DNA from: CAYXVF01 sp964468125
Lineage (GTDB): Bacteria; Myxococcota; XYA12-FULL-58-9; CAYXVF01
DNA length: 64,000 bases
Assembly: GCA_964468125.1 (NCBI GenBank)
Contig: CAYXVF010000017.1
Location: 1 to 64,000 of the forward strand
Direction of reading: 5' to 3'
Under the pieces are notes generated by a model. The model ran no database searches. It was given only the letters and a program-made list of their open reading frames with translations, and was not told the origin of the DNA. This document shows positions 24,603-33,422 of this stretch, one piece after another. Made by a program: the position numbers and the translations under genes. Numbering within the stretch: position 1 is the first letter of the stretch; the number at the start of each line of letters is the position of its first letter.

Positions 24603-26027
24603 ATGGCTTCCGTGCGCTCGATGATCACGCTCATGCTCGCGACCACGTTGCTCGCACCTAGCGCCCGTGCGCGTGGGGAGCAAGACCTCGAGCTGGTGAT
24701 CGGCCAGCAGAAGGTCATCTCGGCCCCCGGCGTCAGTCGCATCGCGGTCGGCAATCCATCGGTGGCCGACGTCAAAGTGATCTCGGCGGACCAGGTCCTC
24801 GTGACCGCGGTCGGAGCGGGCGAGACCGAGCTGACCGTGTGGCGAGGCAATCGGCTCACGAAGTACGGCGTGTTCGTCACGCGCATGGATCCTCGCGAGC
24901 TTCGGCGCGAAGTGGTGAAACTACTGGGCGACCGAGAGGAGATCAGCGTTCGAATATCGCGCGACCGCATCTTCATCGAGGGCAAAGTCCTCACCCTCGC
25001 CGACTTGGAGAAGTCCGAGGAAGTCGCGAACCTCTTCCCGCAGGTGCAAAACTTGGTCAAGCTCGATCCATCCGCTCACGCGTTGATCGCCGAGTCGCTG
25101 AACAAGCAACTCCAACGGGCTGGGCTCAAGAACGCGCGAGCGACGGTGGTTGGATCCACGATCTTTCTCGAAGGCATGGTCGACTCAGAAGCCGACCTGA
25201 AAAAGGCCAGTATCATCACTTCGGGAATCGGTCAGGCGGTTGAAAGCGTCCTTCGCGTCGGGAGCTCACGGATGGTTGAGCTCGACGTGGAATTTGTCGA
25301 AATTGCCAAGAACTCGCTCGACCGCATTGGAGTCCGCTGGCCCTCCGACATCAGCGGCAACGCAACCTTTGAGTACAACCGCGCGGATGTTCTTCGGGGA
25401 CTCCGACCCGACCAGCAGATCTTGACGACGCAGGCGGGGATTCAGGCGTCCCTCGGTCTCGCCCTTCAATTCAACGACGGCATCACGAGAACGCTCGCGC
25501 GTCCGCGCCTGATCACGGCGAGCAGCCAGCAGGCCTCATTTCTTGCTGGTGGGGAGGTGCCCATTCCGCTGATCACGGACGAGCGCATCTACGTCGAATA
25601 CAAGGAGTATGGAATTCGACTGCAGATCACGCCCTACGCGGACCCCAACGGAAACATTCAGACCAAGGTCCTCACGGAGATCAGCTCGGTGGACAACTCC
25701 GTGTCCGTGATGGGGATCCCCGGGTTTGTGACTCGGCGGGTCGATACGGAGGTCACTGTCAGGGATGGGGAGACCATCGTACTCTCTGGTTTGTTGCAGC
25801 TGACCGAGGGCAAAGACATCACGAAGGTCCCCTTCTTCGGGCATCTTCCCATCATCGGCGAGCTGTTCAAGAGTCGACAATTTCGCCAACAGCAAACGGA
25901 ACTCGTAGTATTCGTTACACCGAGATTGGTGGATCCCGTGTCGAAGCATTTGAAGGAGCTCAGCTCTCAAATCCTAAAGAACTACAAGCGCGCAGAGGAT
26001 GATGTCGGATTCAGTCTGTTCGACTGA
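24603..26027 (+). CDS. cpaC: Tad-type pilus secretin (CpaC/RcpA-like)
   Basis: An outer-membrane secretin of about 474 residues. The start at ATG 24603 gives a signal peptide, MASVRSMITLMLATTLLAPSARARG. A TTG at 24537 is possible but would place the signal internally. After the signal come a pilus-assembly N-domain (LVIGQQKVISAPGVSRIAVGNPSVADV, VTAVGAGETELTVW) and BON-like repeats. The secretin core follows, with VELDVEFVEIAKNSLDRIGV, RPRLITASSQQASFLAGGEVPIP, and VTRRVDTEVTVRDGETIVLSGLL ending in GHLPIIGELFKSRQF and VFVTPRLVDP. It forms the outer-membrane ring of a Tad-type secretion system. The FHA-CpaF ATPase starts 16 bases after its stop. Genes for TadB, TadC and TadZ are not seen nearby. 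Confidence 0.93.
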   Translation: MASVRSMITLMLATTLLAPSARARGEQDLELVIGQQKVISAPGVSRIAVGNPSVADVKVISADQVLVTAVGAGETELTVWRGNRLTKYGVFVTRMDPRELRREVVKLLGDREEISVRISRDRIFIEGKVLTLADLEKSEEVANLFPQVQNLVKLDPSAHALIAESLNKQLQRAGLKNARATVVGSTIFLEGMVDSEADLKKASIITSGIGQAVESVLRVGSSRMVELDVEFVEIAKNSLDRIGVRWPSDISGNATFEYNRADVLRGLRPDQQILTTQAGIQASLGLALQFNDGITRTLARPRLITASSQQASFLAGGEVPIPLITDERIYVEYKEYGIRLQITPYADPNGNIQTKVLTEISSVDNSVSVMGIPGFVTRRVDTEVTVRDGETIVLSGLLQLTEGKDITKVPFFGHLPIIGELFKSRQFRQQQTELVVFVTPRLVDPVSKHLKELSSQILKNYKRAEDDVGFSLFD

Positions 26028-26042
26028 CCGAAGGAGCTCCAC

Positions 26043-27902
26043 ATGTTCACCGTACACATCACGGAAAAAGGCGGGGCCACCAACTCGAAGCGGTTCGACA
26101 AGCCGGAGATCACGATCGGCCGCATTCAGGGCAACGATATCGTGCTACCGAAGAGCAACATCTCGAAGCGCCACGCCCGCATCATCAACAATAGCGGCTC
26201 ATTCGTCATCATCGACAGCAAGAGCACAAACGGTACGTACATCAACGGCAAACGCATCGACGCACCCTACGACCTGGGACGAGGCGACAAGATTTATGTC
26301 GGCGACTTCACGCTCGAAATCGAAGCCGAATTCGAAGAGCCGAAGGTCGAAGAGAGCTTCGAGGAGCCTGAGGCTCCGATCGACTCGGGAGCGTCGTCGG
26401 ACGTCCTCGACGACGACTCGTGGGGCGCGGGGGGCGACCTCGACGACGACTGGGCCGACGACTGGGACGATCCGCGGCCGCGTGGCAACCAGGGGAGCTC
26501 CACGCATCTGTCGGACGAGCTGAACGCGAACGAGGAGCTCGACAAGCCTGCTCCACCGCCGAGGGAGAAGGAGCGACGCCCGGAGCGGCCGCGACCGCGT
26601 CCCGAGCCTCGCGCCGTTTCTCAACCGCTCGATGACGAGGCGTCGCAGGCGCTCAAAGAGGTGCACGAGAAGCTGCTGAGGTCTCTCGACCTTCGCCGGA
26701 TGGATGTTGAGGCGATGGATGACGATGAGCTTCGACGGCAGACGCGCACGTCCGTTGAGGAGATCGTCCGCAACATGGATCGGGATGGGCGATTGCCACC
26801 GGGAGTCGACCCGGAGAGTCTCACCGAACAGGTACTCGACGAAGCGCTCGGTCTTGGTCCCCTCGAGGAGTTCTTGGCCGACGATGCTGTGACCGAGATC
26901 TTGGTCAATGGCGCGCGTCAGGTCTACGTTGAGACCAGCGGCCGTTTGCGTCTCACGGATCGGAGCTTCTCCAGCGATCAGGCCGTGCTCGGGGTCATCG
27001 AGCGAATCATCGCGCCTCTCGGAAGACGCATCGACGAGAGCTCCCCGATGGTGGACGCGCGCCTGCGAGACGGCTCTCGGGTGAATGCCATCATCCCTCC
27101 CCTCTCACTCAACGGTCCGACCATCACAATCCGCAAATTCACGCGCGAGCCTCTGCAGGTGGACGATCTGGTCGCACATGCCACGATGACCGCAGATATG
27201 GCTCAGTTCCTTGAGGTGGCTGTCAAGGCGCGCAAGAATATTCTGATCTCTGGTGGAACCGGTTCTGGAAAGACGACGACACTCAACGTCCTCTCGGGTT
27301 TCATTCCTGAGAGGGAGCGCATCATTACGATTGAAGACGCCGCCGAGCTCAAGCTCGACCAGGCGCACGTCGTACGCTTGGAAGCTCGTCCCTCAAACAT
27401 TGAAGGTCGTGGTGAGATATCGATTCGTGACCTCGTCCGGAACGCACTGCGGATGAGGCCAGATCGAATCGTAATCGGCGAGTGTCGCGGTGGCGAGGCG
27501 CTCGACATGCTTCAGGCCATGAACACCGGGCATGAAGGCTCGTTGACCACGGTACACGCGAATTCGCCTAGGGATGCGCTGGCAAGGCTCGAGACGATGG
27601 TGCTCATGAGTGGAATGGAGTTACCAGTGAGAGCGATCCGCGAGCAAATCTCCAGCGCAATCGACGTCGTGATTCAACAGACTCGGTTCCCTGATGGCTC
27701 GCGCAAGGTCACACACATTTCCGAAGTCACGGGGCTCGAAGGCGACGTGATCACGATGCAGGACATCTTCGAATTCGACCAACAGGGCTTTGACGGAGAG
27801 GGCCGAGTTCAGGGAAGCTTCGCACCGACAGGGTTTGTTCCGCGTTTCTACGACGACCTAGGAGCGATGGGGATTCGCGCGGATCGTTCAATCTTTGGCT
27901 GA
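26043..27902 (+). CDS. cpaF: FHA-CpaF secretion ATPase
   Basis: A 619-residue fusion. Residues 20-90 form an FHA domain that should bind phosphothreonine: ITIGRIQGNDIVLP, SKRHARI and STNGTYING all hold. Residues 98-210 are an acidic and then proline-rich linker. The rest is a CpaF/TadA-type secretion ATPase: ILISGGTGSGKTTTLNVLS (Walker A, about residue 405), the Asp box ITIEDAAEL, RPDRIVIGECRGGEALDMLQAMNTGHEGSLTTVHANSP (Walker B and His box). It powers pilus assembly or secretion from the cytoplasmic side. ATG follows AAGGAGCTCC. The added FHA domain suggests control by Ser/Thr kinases. It lies between the secretin and the double-FHA protein. Confidence 0.94.
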   Translation: MFTVHITEKGGATNSKRFDKPEITIGRIQGNDIVLPKSNISKRHARIINNSGSFVIIDSKSTNGTYINGKRIDAPYDLGRGDKIYVGDFTLEIEAEFEEPKVEESFEEPEAPIDSGASSDVLDDDSWGAGGDLDDDWADDWDDPRPRGNQGSSTHLSDELNANEELDKPAPPPREKERRPERPRPRPEPRAVSQPLDDEASQALKEVHEKLLRSLDLRRMDVEAMDDDELRRQTRTSVEEIVRNMDRDGRLPPGVDPESLTEQVLDEALGLGPLEEFLADDAVTEILVNGARQVYVETSGRLRLTDRSFSSDQAVLGVIERIIAPLGRRIDESSPMVDARLRDGSRVNAIIPPLSLNGPTITIRKFTREPLQVDDLVAHATMTADMAQFLEVAVKARKNILISGGTGSGKTTTLNVLSGFIPERERIITIEDAAELKLDQAHVVRLEARPSNIEGRGEISIRDLVRNALRMRPDRIVIGECRGGEALDMLQAMNTGHEGSLTTVHANSPRDALARLETMVLMSGMELPVRAIREQISSAIDVVIQQTRFPDGSRKVTHISEVTGLEGDVITMQDIFEFDQQGFDGEGRVQGSFAPTGFVPRFYDDLGAMGIRADRSIFG

Positions 27903-27916
27903 GGCGGTACTGAGCC

Positions 27917-29764
27917 GTGATCGAGCTCATCATCTTGGAGCCGAGTGGTAGCGAGCAGAGAATCGCGCTCGACCGCGATGAATACATCTTGGGTCGCGAC
28001 CCAACGGTCTCAATCCCTCTGCGCGACCGGAAAGTGTCACGTCAGCACGCCCGGATCTTCTTGAAGGGGTCCACCTACTACATCGAGGATTTGGGAAGCG
28101 TTAATGGCGTTCTCGTTGGCGGAGCGGCCATTCAAAGTCCACGCAAGCTCACGCCCGGGGTCGAGCTCGATGTTGGTGGCTTTATCATCACGGTCATGGC
28201 CGAGCGAGCTGGTGGCCAGCTCACATTTACGTTCACAGGACGGACGCCGCCTTTCGCAGGTCAGGAGTTCTTGCTTCCGCAGGGAGATCTCGAGGTGGGG
28301 CGCGTTGATGGGAACGCGATCGTGATTCCAGATACCTCCGTGTCACGGCGTCACGCCATCGTGACAGTGACAGACAATGCGGTTGAGATTCGGGATCTGA
28401 GCAGCAGCAACGGAACGTTTGTCAACGGCGATCGCATTTCGAATCGAACCCTGTCGAATGGTGACCTCATCTCTTTTGGAAACGTGGAGTTCGAGTTCGC
28501 GGTAACCGGTGAAGCTGGACCCTTGCCAGTCTTGGGCTCGGTCCTTGGAGGGCGCACCGCTGGCAACCTTGCGGTGGGTTTGGCAGGTGCCACCGTTCTG
28601 GTCTTGCTCGGGGTCCTGATCTACCTGATCTGGCCAGGCAGCTCTGCTCCGGAGATGAGGATTTCTGAGGCGGAGCTGCAATTCGAACGCGGCCTGGACA
28701 ACTCACTCAAGCAGGCGGAGTTCGCACTGCAGAAAGAAGACTGGGTCGAGGCTCAGAGGAAGTTTCGCGAAGTCCTCAAAGATGACCCGATCCACGTCCG
28801 CGCCCGCGACGGTTTAGAAAGTGCCAGCGTCAACGCAAGACATGAGAAATTGCTCGAGCGTGCAAAGAGGGAGCTCGAAACACGTGACTATCGCAACGCG
28901 ATTTCAATCGGGAGCCAAATCCCATCGACTGCCTACTACGCGACTGCAGCAGCTACAGTTGTGAACGAAGCGCGGGAAAGGCTTGCTGATCGGGCTGCTT
29001 CGCGAGCGCGACTCGCCTGCTCGAAGCAGGAGTGGATGACTTGCTACCTGTCGGCGGTCGAGTACTCCCGGCTGCAACCGCAGTCCGCTCAGGTTCGCGG
29101 TCTCATCCAGGAGGCTGCGACAGCGATGCGCGCAAGAGAGATTGAGTTTCCGGCTTTCGACCCCCCGCCTCCTGACTCGGATTATGACCTTCTGAGGAAA
29201 TACCAGGAGCCGGAGCTTCGCAGTGCGATCGCCATGTTGCTTGAGGGTGAAATTAGCGACGCTCTTCAACGAGTCACGCTGCTCGACACCCCAACCGCCC
29301 GCGCATTGGTGCCAACGTTGTCGCTCCTGAAGCGAGAGATCGATGCTGCGTCCAGTGCAGAAGAGAACGGCGACATCCGGAGCGCTGTCAAACACTGGAA
29401 GAACGCACTCAATCTCCACGGACGTTTGGTGCCAGCGTCCTTGAACAGTGTGGTGCGAAACGAGCTGCAACAGAAATTGGGTAAGAATCTCTACGCACTA
29501 GGCGCATCGGCGTTTAAACGCGGAATGCAGACCGATGCTTTTCACTTCTGGGGCCAGGGCGCCCGCCTCGACCCCAATAACCGCGATATCGGGAACGGAT
29601 TGCGCCTGCTGGAAGAGCAAGGTGACCGGGTCTTGGCCGATCTCAAATCTAGCTCTTCCACGAATTGCGCACTCATCCGCGAAGTCCTGGCGACAACGAA
29701 GCAGACCTCACCTGTAAACATGAAGGCGCGAGCAGCGTCAGAGAAATCAGGTTGTCGCAATTAG
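27917..29764 (+). CDS. Double-FHA, TM, TPR-like protein
   Basis: A 615-residue protein. The first FHA domain (residues 22-95) has YILGRDPTVSIPL, SRQHARI and GSVNGVLVGG. The second (about 118-195) has LEVGRVDGNAIVI, SRRHAIV and SSSNGTFVNG. One membrane span follows at 226-246 (LAVGLAGATVLVLLGVLIYLI). The long C-terminal part is alpha-helical with TPR-like repeats: WVEAQRKFREVLKDDPIHVRARDGLES, and later FKRGMQTDAFHFWGQGARLDPNNRDI. By family logic, FHA domains in the cytoplasm would bind phosphothreonine while the helices face the periplasm. The start is GTG 27917, 14 bases past the cpaF stop, so it belongs to the same operon. It overlaps the convergent transposase gene by four bases. It holds three 12-mer copies. 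Confidence 0.85.
   Translation: MIELIILEPSGSEQRIALDRDEYILGRDPTVSIPLRDRKVSRQHARIFLKGSTYYIEDLGSVNGVLVGGAAIQSPRKLTPGVELDVGGFIITVMAERAGGQLTFTFTGRTPPFAGQEFLLPQGDLEVGRVDGNAIVIPDTSVSRRHAIVTVTDNAVEIRDLSSSNGTFVNGDRISNRTLSNGDLISFGNVEFEFAVTGEAGPLPVLGSVLGGRTAGNLAVGLAGATVLVLLGVLIYLIWPGSSAPEMRISEAELQFERGLDNSLKQAEFALQKEDWVEAQRKFREVLKDDPIHVRARDGLESASVNARHEKLLERAKRELETRDYRNAISIGSQIPSTAYYATAAATVVNEARERLADRAASRARLACSKQEWMTCYLSAVEYSRLQPQSAQVRGLIQEAATAMRAREIEFPAFDPPPPDSDYDLLRKYQEPELRSAIAMLLEGEISDALQRVTLLDTPTARALVPTLSLLKREIDAASSAEENGDIRSAVKHWKNALNLHGRLVPASLNSVVRNELQQKLGKNLYALGASAFKRGMQTDAFHFWGQGARLDPNNRDIGNGLRLLEEQGDRVLADLKSSSSTNCALIREVLATTKQTSPVNMKARAASEKSGCRN
28820..29439 (+). repeat. Three 12-mer copies in the double-FHA gene
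   Basis: An exact GGTGCCAGCGTC lies at 29428-29439. Variants lie at 28820-28831 (A first) and 29308-29319 (GGTGCCAACGTT). All are in the same orientation, and they are read as SASV, GANV-type and VPAS. Confidence 0.75.
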
Positions 29765-30618
29765 TCGCGAGGTGGCAACGGCGGGCGAAACGCTCCAGGC
29801 GGAAACTCCACGGTCATATTGCCTGCCCGATACTCTAGCGATGCTCTGAAAAAATCGTGACGAAACAACTGGGTCTGAAACTCGAAGATCACCTCTAGCA
29901 ATTTCAAGGTCGTATGACATTTCGGTTTCGGCTTTCGCGGCGGTGCTTCCGGACGAAAATCGAAGGGACGAGTTAGCAATTCGTCGAGTTCAAGTGGCTT
30001 CCGATTAACGAGCAACTCGCTTCCGACTACCTCTATGTCTTTTCGGAGGTTTCCACCAAGGGCTCTGTATTCGGCCTCCGAAAGCGACTGCCAATGTGGG
30101 AGCCGAGTCAGTCGCAAGCGTTCAGTGACCTTCTTCCGTGAGATTGAAATCTCGAACTCGAGCTCATCGTCTGAACCGATCTGATGGATGCAATGAAGCC
30201 CCGGCCAGTCAGTGCATTTCGAGACCAGCCCCTCTTTGACTCCATGTGCGGCAATGTACTGGAGCTTTTGTTCCAGCGCGTCATCATCCAGGATCGGTTC
30301 CGCGTCGTATCGTCTGCCCCAGAAGCCGCCACTCCAATCTCGCATATTGCGACCTACTCGAACCGAGATCTCGCGCTTCAGCCAACCTACGAACAAAGGA
30401 ATGTTAGTCGGAGTTCCTTGGATGATCAGATGGAAGTGGTTGCTCATGAACACGTAACCAAAAACCTCAATGGAGTACTTGCGCGCGGCTCGGGCGAGAA
30501 GCCCCCCGACGAGCGCTCGAATCTCCGGTGTGGGATGCATGAGGTAGCGTCCTTGAAAAGTACGCGAGGTCACGAAGTACCGTGCGCCGTCGTCGAATCT
30601 GCGGAGTGGTCGTCCCAT
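29761..30618 (-). CDS. RAYT-like Y1 transposase
   Basis: A 285-residue protein with the IS200/Y1 transposase fold. MGRPLRRFDDGARYFVTSRTF opens the domain, VFGYVFMSNHFHLIIQG holds the HUH metal motif (HFH), and LQYIAAHGVKEGLVSK holds the likely catalytic Tyr. The single-gene context without partners, and the length, fit REP-associated tyrosine transposases (RAYTs) more than IS200 itself. The upstream 38 codons of the frame lack similarity, so ATG 30618 is used. The C-terminal third (after PHWQSLSEAEYRALGG) is family-specific. Base composition is visibly lower in GC than its neighbours, which suggests transfer. It lies among copies of the dispersed 12-mer. Whether it acts on that motif is unknown. 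Confidence 0.85.
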   Translation of the reverse strand: MGRPLRRFDDGARYFVTSRTFQGRYLMHPTPEIRALVGGLLARAARKYSIEVFGYVFMSNHFHLIIQGTPTNIPLFVGWLKREISVRVGRNMRDWSGGFWGRRYDAEPILDDDALEQKLQYIAAHGVKEGLVSKCTDWPGLHCIHQIGSDDELEFEISISRKKVTERLRLTRLPHWQSLSEAEYRALGGNLRKDIEVVGSELLVNRKPLELDELLTRPFDFRPEAPPRKPKPKCHTTLKLLEVIFEFQTQLFRHDFFRASLEYRAGNMTVEFPPGAFRPPLPPRD

Positions 30619-30738
30619 GATTGCAACTAGCGTTGCAGCCGACGTGCCAAATCGGGGAAGACCGAAATCACAGGGCTTTTGTATAAGGAACGCCGTTAAA
30701 CGACCCAAAATAGAGCATCCTGGGTGACCCAAAACGAG

Positions 30739-31725
30739 TCACCCAGGAACCATCAGATGACCTATTGGAACCACGACACGACCGATCAGCTCATCGAGTA
30801 GCTGGCCCAGCTCGGGCTCTCCCATCATCGCCATCTGCTCGCTCGCTTCGGCAGCTTCGCGCTTCATTCTCTTTAACACCCGGTCGAGGGTGCCAGCGTC
30901 CCGGAAGCGCGCGATGAGCTCCGACACGGCGCTCGCGGGCGTTTGTTCCCTGGGCAAGTCGAGAATAGCGAGGATCTCTTCCCGCTCTGCTGGAAAGTGC
31001 TCGAGATGAGTTACGACTAGGGCGCTAGGCTTACCCTCTCTAATATCTGCGCCGGGGGCGTCGCGTCCCTTCTCCCCGTACAAATCGAGTGTGTCGTCCT
31101 GGATTTGAAAGAGCGTCCCCAACGTATTGAACGGCAATCCGAGCGCTCGCGATTCCTCGACCGAACGTCCAGCGATCATCGCAGCCCCTACGACAGGAAG
31201 CTCGAACAGTGGTGAGGTCTTGCCCTCAATCGCGGCGTTGTATCCGGCGAGCGTCGGGTTCTTCAGTCGAGTCATCTCGAACTCAGCGACTTGGCCGCGA
31301 ATCACACGCGTCGCATCGAACGCGAGCGCTCGACTCAAGTGCCAACGTACGGAATCGGACGCTGGCACCTTTTCGATGGCGAGGGTCGGCAGTACGAGCA
31401 GCAAGTCGCCGGCGTTTATGGCGCTTGGCATGCCATGGCGGACCCAAGTCGTAGGGTGACCGCGACGTAGCTCGTCGCCGTCTTGCAGGTCATCGTGAAC
31501 GAGGGTGGCGTTATGCAGAAGCTCACAGGCCGCTGCCCACGGTACAGCTGACTCGACGCTGGCACCCAAGGCTTGGGCGGCCGCTAAAGCTAAGCGAGCG
31601 CGGAGTCTCTTGCCGCCCGTCGCGAGATGCTCTTCCACGATTTCGCCGGTTTTCTCGCAATCGGAACCGCGGGCGAGCTCGACCATCAATGTCTCGACTA
31701 AGTCGATGGGAAGTTCTTCCAGCAA
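30739..31725 (-). CDS. Polyprenyl diphosphate synthase
   Basis: A 328-residue trans-prenyltransferase of the GGPP/octaprenyl type that condenses isopentenyl diphosphate with an allylic diphosphate. The first Asp-rich motif is HDDLQDGDELRRG (about residues 85-97) and the second is FQIQDDTLDLYGE (about 225-237). The GKR diphosphate motif is present as TGGKRLRARL. The chain-length-determining residues before the first Asp motif read LLHNATLV. The start is TTG at 31725 with GAAGGGGC upstream. It carries exact 12-mer copies read as DAGT, VPAS and GASV. The role is in quinone side chains, carotenoids or lipid carriers; the exact product length is not clear. Confidence 0.9.
   Translation of the reverse strand: MLEELPIDLVETLMVELARGSDCEKTGEIVEEHLATGGKRLRARLALAAAQALGASVESAVPWAAACELLHNATLVHDDLQDGDELRRGHPTTWVRHGMPSAINAGDLLLVLPTLAIEKVPASDSVRWHLSRALAFDATRVIRGQVAEFEMTRLKNPTLAGYNAAIEGKTSPLFELPVVGAAMIAGRSVEESRALGLPFNTLGTLFQIQDDTLDLYGEKGRDAPGADIREGKPSALVVTHLEHFPAEREEILAILDLPREQTPASAVSELIARFRDAGTLDRVLKRMKREAAEASEQMAMMGEPELGQLLDELIGRVVVPIGHLMVPG
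30889..30900 (-). repeat. Dispersed 12-mer, exact copy
   Basis: An exact GGTGCCAGCGTC inside the polyprenyl synthase gene, read as DAGT near the C-terminus. Confidence 0.85.
31338..31566 (+). repeat. Three 12-mer copies, one inverted pair
   Basis: Exact GACGCTGGCACC lies at 31358-31369 and 31555-31566. A diverged inverted copy (AGTGCCAACGTA) at 31338-31349 pairs with the first across 8 bases. All lie in the polyprenyl synthase gene. Confidence 0.75.
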
Positions 31726-31937
31726 AGCGAAGCCCCTTCATCCTCTTCTCACGGCCATGCAATAGCGGCCGAACGCCGTCCACACAAGAATTCACAGATC
31801 GAAGGAGAATTTTCTGAAACTCAAGTTGTTGAATCCCGACACCTGCGCGCGATCTGTGCCCGGCACAGTTCTTGGACTGAGATTTTTTCAGCCACTTCGC
31901 CGCCATCGCTTTAGGTCAATCCGAGAAGGGGTGACAG

Positions 31938-33422
31938 ATGTTTAAGATCAACATTTCGAACAGTAGCAGACACGCAGAAATCGACCTCATGGCTCATGAG
32001 GGTCTCTTCGTACTACCCGGAGAATTGCAGCGAGCAACCGGGTACGAGCAACTCATCGTCCTCGGTCGGCACCGGGTGCTGCTTGGCCATTCCGGCATTC
32101 ACCGATGGAATGGGCCGAAGCATGTCGCGCTCGACGGCCTAACTCTGCAGGTGACGTCAGTTGAAGGCATTCGAGCTCGGGGAGAAGAAACACCCGGGAG
32201 AATAACCAGGAGGCTGCCACGAGCGAAAACGAAGAGCCATTGCTTTGAGGTCCGACCGGCCGACGGCCCGGCGCTTCCTCTGCAGGACCATGTAGTTCTG
32301 GTTGGGCGCGATCCCAGCTGCGACGTCGTTCTCGAAGACGACTCTGTGTCTCGCTTCCATGCTGCTCTCCTGGCGACGAAGTCGCATGTCGTCGTCCAAG
32401 ACCTCGGGAGCGTCAATGGGACATTGCTCAACGGAAACCGAATCCAACTCGCCAGAATCTTGGCGGGAAGAGTTGCCGTTGGCAACTCGCTGCTCGGCAT
32501 CGGACGGGTATGTCAGACGCCACGACCAGTAGACCTCCCATCTCGGTCGATGCGCAAAATCTACGGGACAGTTTCGAGGATCGCATATAGCGACGTATCC
32601 GTAGTCATCCTCGGCGAAAGCGGTACCGGCAAAGACGTCATTGCCCAACGCCTGCACGAGGAGAGTGGTCGCACTGGCAGATTCGTCGCGATGAATGCTG
32701 CCGCAATCACGAGCTCACTCTCTTCAAGCGAGCTTTTTGGTCACGTGAAAGGCTCTTACACGGGCGCGGTTAACGACCATCTCGGAGCCTTTCGAGAAGC
32801 CGATGGTGGGACTCTTTTCCTGGACGAAATCGGTGATATGCCACTCAACCTTCAAGCCGATGTCCTCCGCGCCGTGGAATCAAAAACGATTCGACCGGTT
32901 GGTTCCGCCCAGACCTTCGATGTCGACGTGAGAATCATTGCCGCCACCAATCGAAACCTCGCTCAAATGGTGCGCCGTGGCGAATTTCGAGAGGACCTCT
33001 ATCACCGGCTGGCAGTGATCCCAATCGAGATTCCTCCTCTTAGGGAGCGTCCGGAGGATATCTTGGCCCTCGTCGAGCATTTCCTCGAACGGATGGACGT
33101 GCCCAGACGGCTCAGCTTGAAGGCTCTCGAAACTCTTCAGAAGCACTCATGGCCTGGCAATGTTCGGGAGCTATCAAACGCACTCACTCGCGCGGCCGTC
33201 ATTTCAGACAAACTGATTCTCGAAGTAACCGACTTCGAGTTGAAAAAGGGAGAGACGACTGCGACCCCCATTGGCGACCTCATTCATGAGGTCGTAATCG
33301 AAACCTACCTGAAGCACGGCTCCGCCGTGGAAACAGCTAAGGTTCTTGGATTGCGGCGACCCGTAGTGAGACACCACATCGACCTATGGCAGAAGAGACG
33401 GCGGGAGAGTTCTCTCCAGTAG
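31938..33422 (+). CDS. FHA-sigma-54 activator
   Basis: A 494-residue enhancer-binding protein. An FHA domain (residues 118-190: VLVGRDPSCDVVL, SRFHAAL, GSVNGTLLNG) replaces the usual receiver. The AAA+ domain has Walker A GESGTGKD (226-233), the sigma-54 contact loop GSYTGA (272-277) in place of the canonical GAFTGA, and Walker B LFLDEIGD (293-300). A Fis-type DNA-binding region follows at the end (about 455-490). It would activate sigma-54 promoters when bound to a phosphorylated partner. It lies downstream of the FHA-CpaF module, from which it is separated by the transposase and the polyprenyl synthase, so a link is only suggested. The Ala-to-Ser and Phe-to-Tyr changes in the loop are uncommon. 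Confidence 0.92.
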   Translation: MFKINISNSSRHAEIDLMAHEGLFVLPGELQRATGYEQLIVLGRHRVLLGHSGIHRWNGPKHVALDGLTLQVTSVEGIRARGEETPGRITRRLPRAKTKSHCFEVRPADGPALPLQDHVVLVGRDPSCDVVLEDDSVSRFHAALLATKSHVVVQDLGSVNGTLLNGNRIQLARILAGRVAVGNSLLGIGRVCQTPRPVDLPSRSMRKIYGTVSRIAYSDVSVVILGESGTGKDVIAQRLHEESGRTGRFVAMNAAAITSSLSSSELFGHVKGSYTGAVNDHLGAFREADGGTLFLDEIGDMPLNLQADVLRAVESKTIRPVGSAQTFDVDVRIIAATNRNLAQMVRRGEFREDLYHRLAVIPIEIPPLRERPEDILALVEHFLERMDVPRRLSLKALETLQKHSWPGNVRELSNALTRAAVISDKLILEVTDFELKKGETTATPIGDLIHEVVIETYLKHGSAVETAKVLGLRRPVVRHHIDLWQKRRRESSLQ

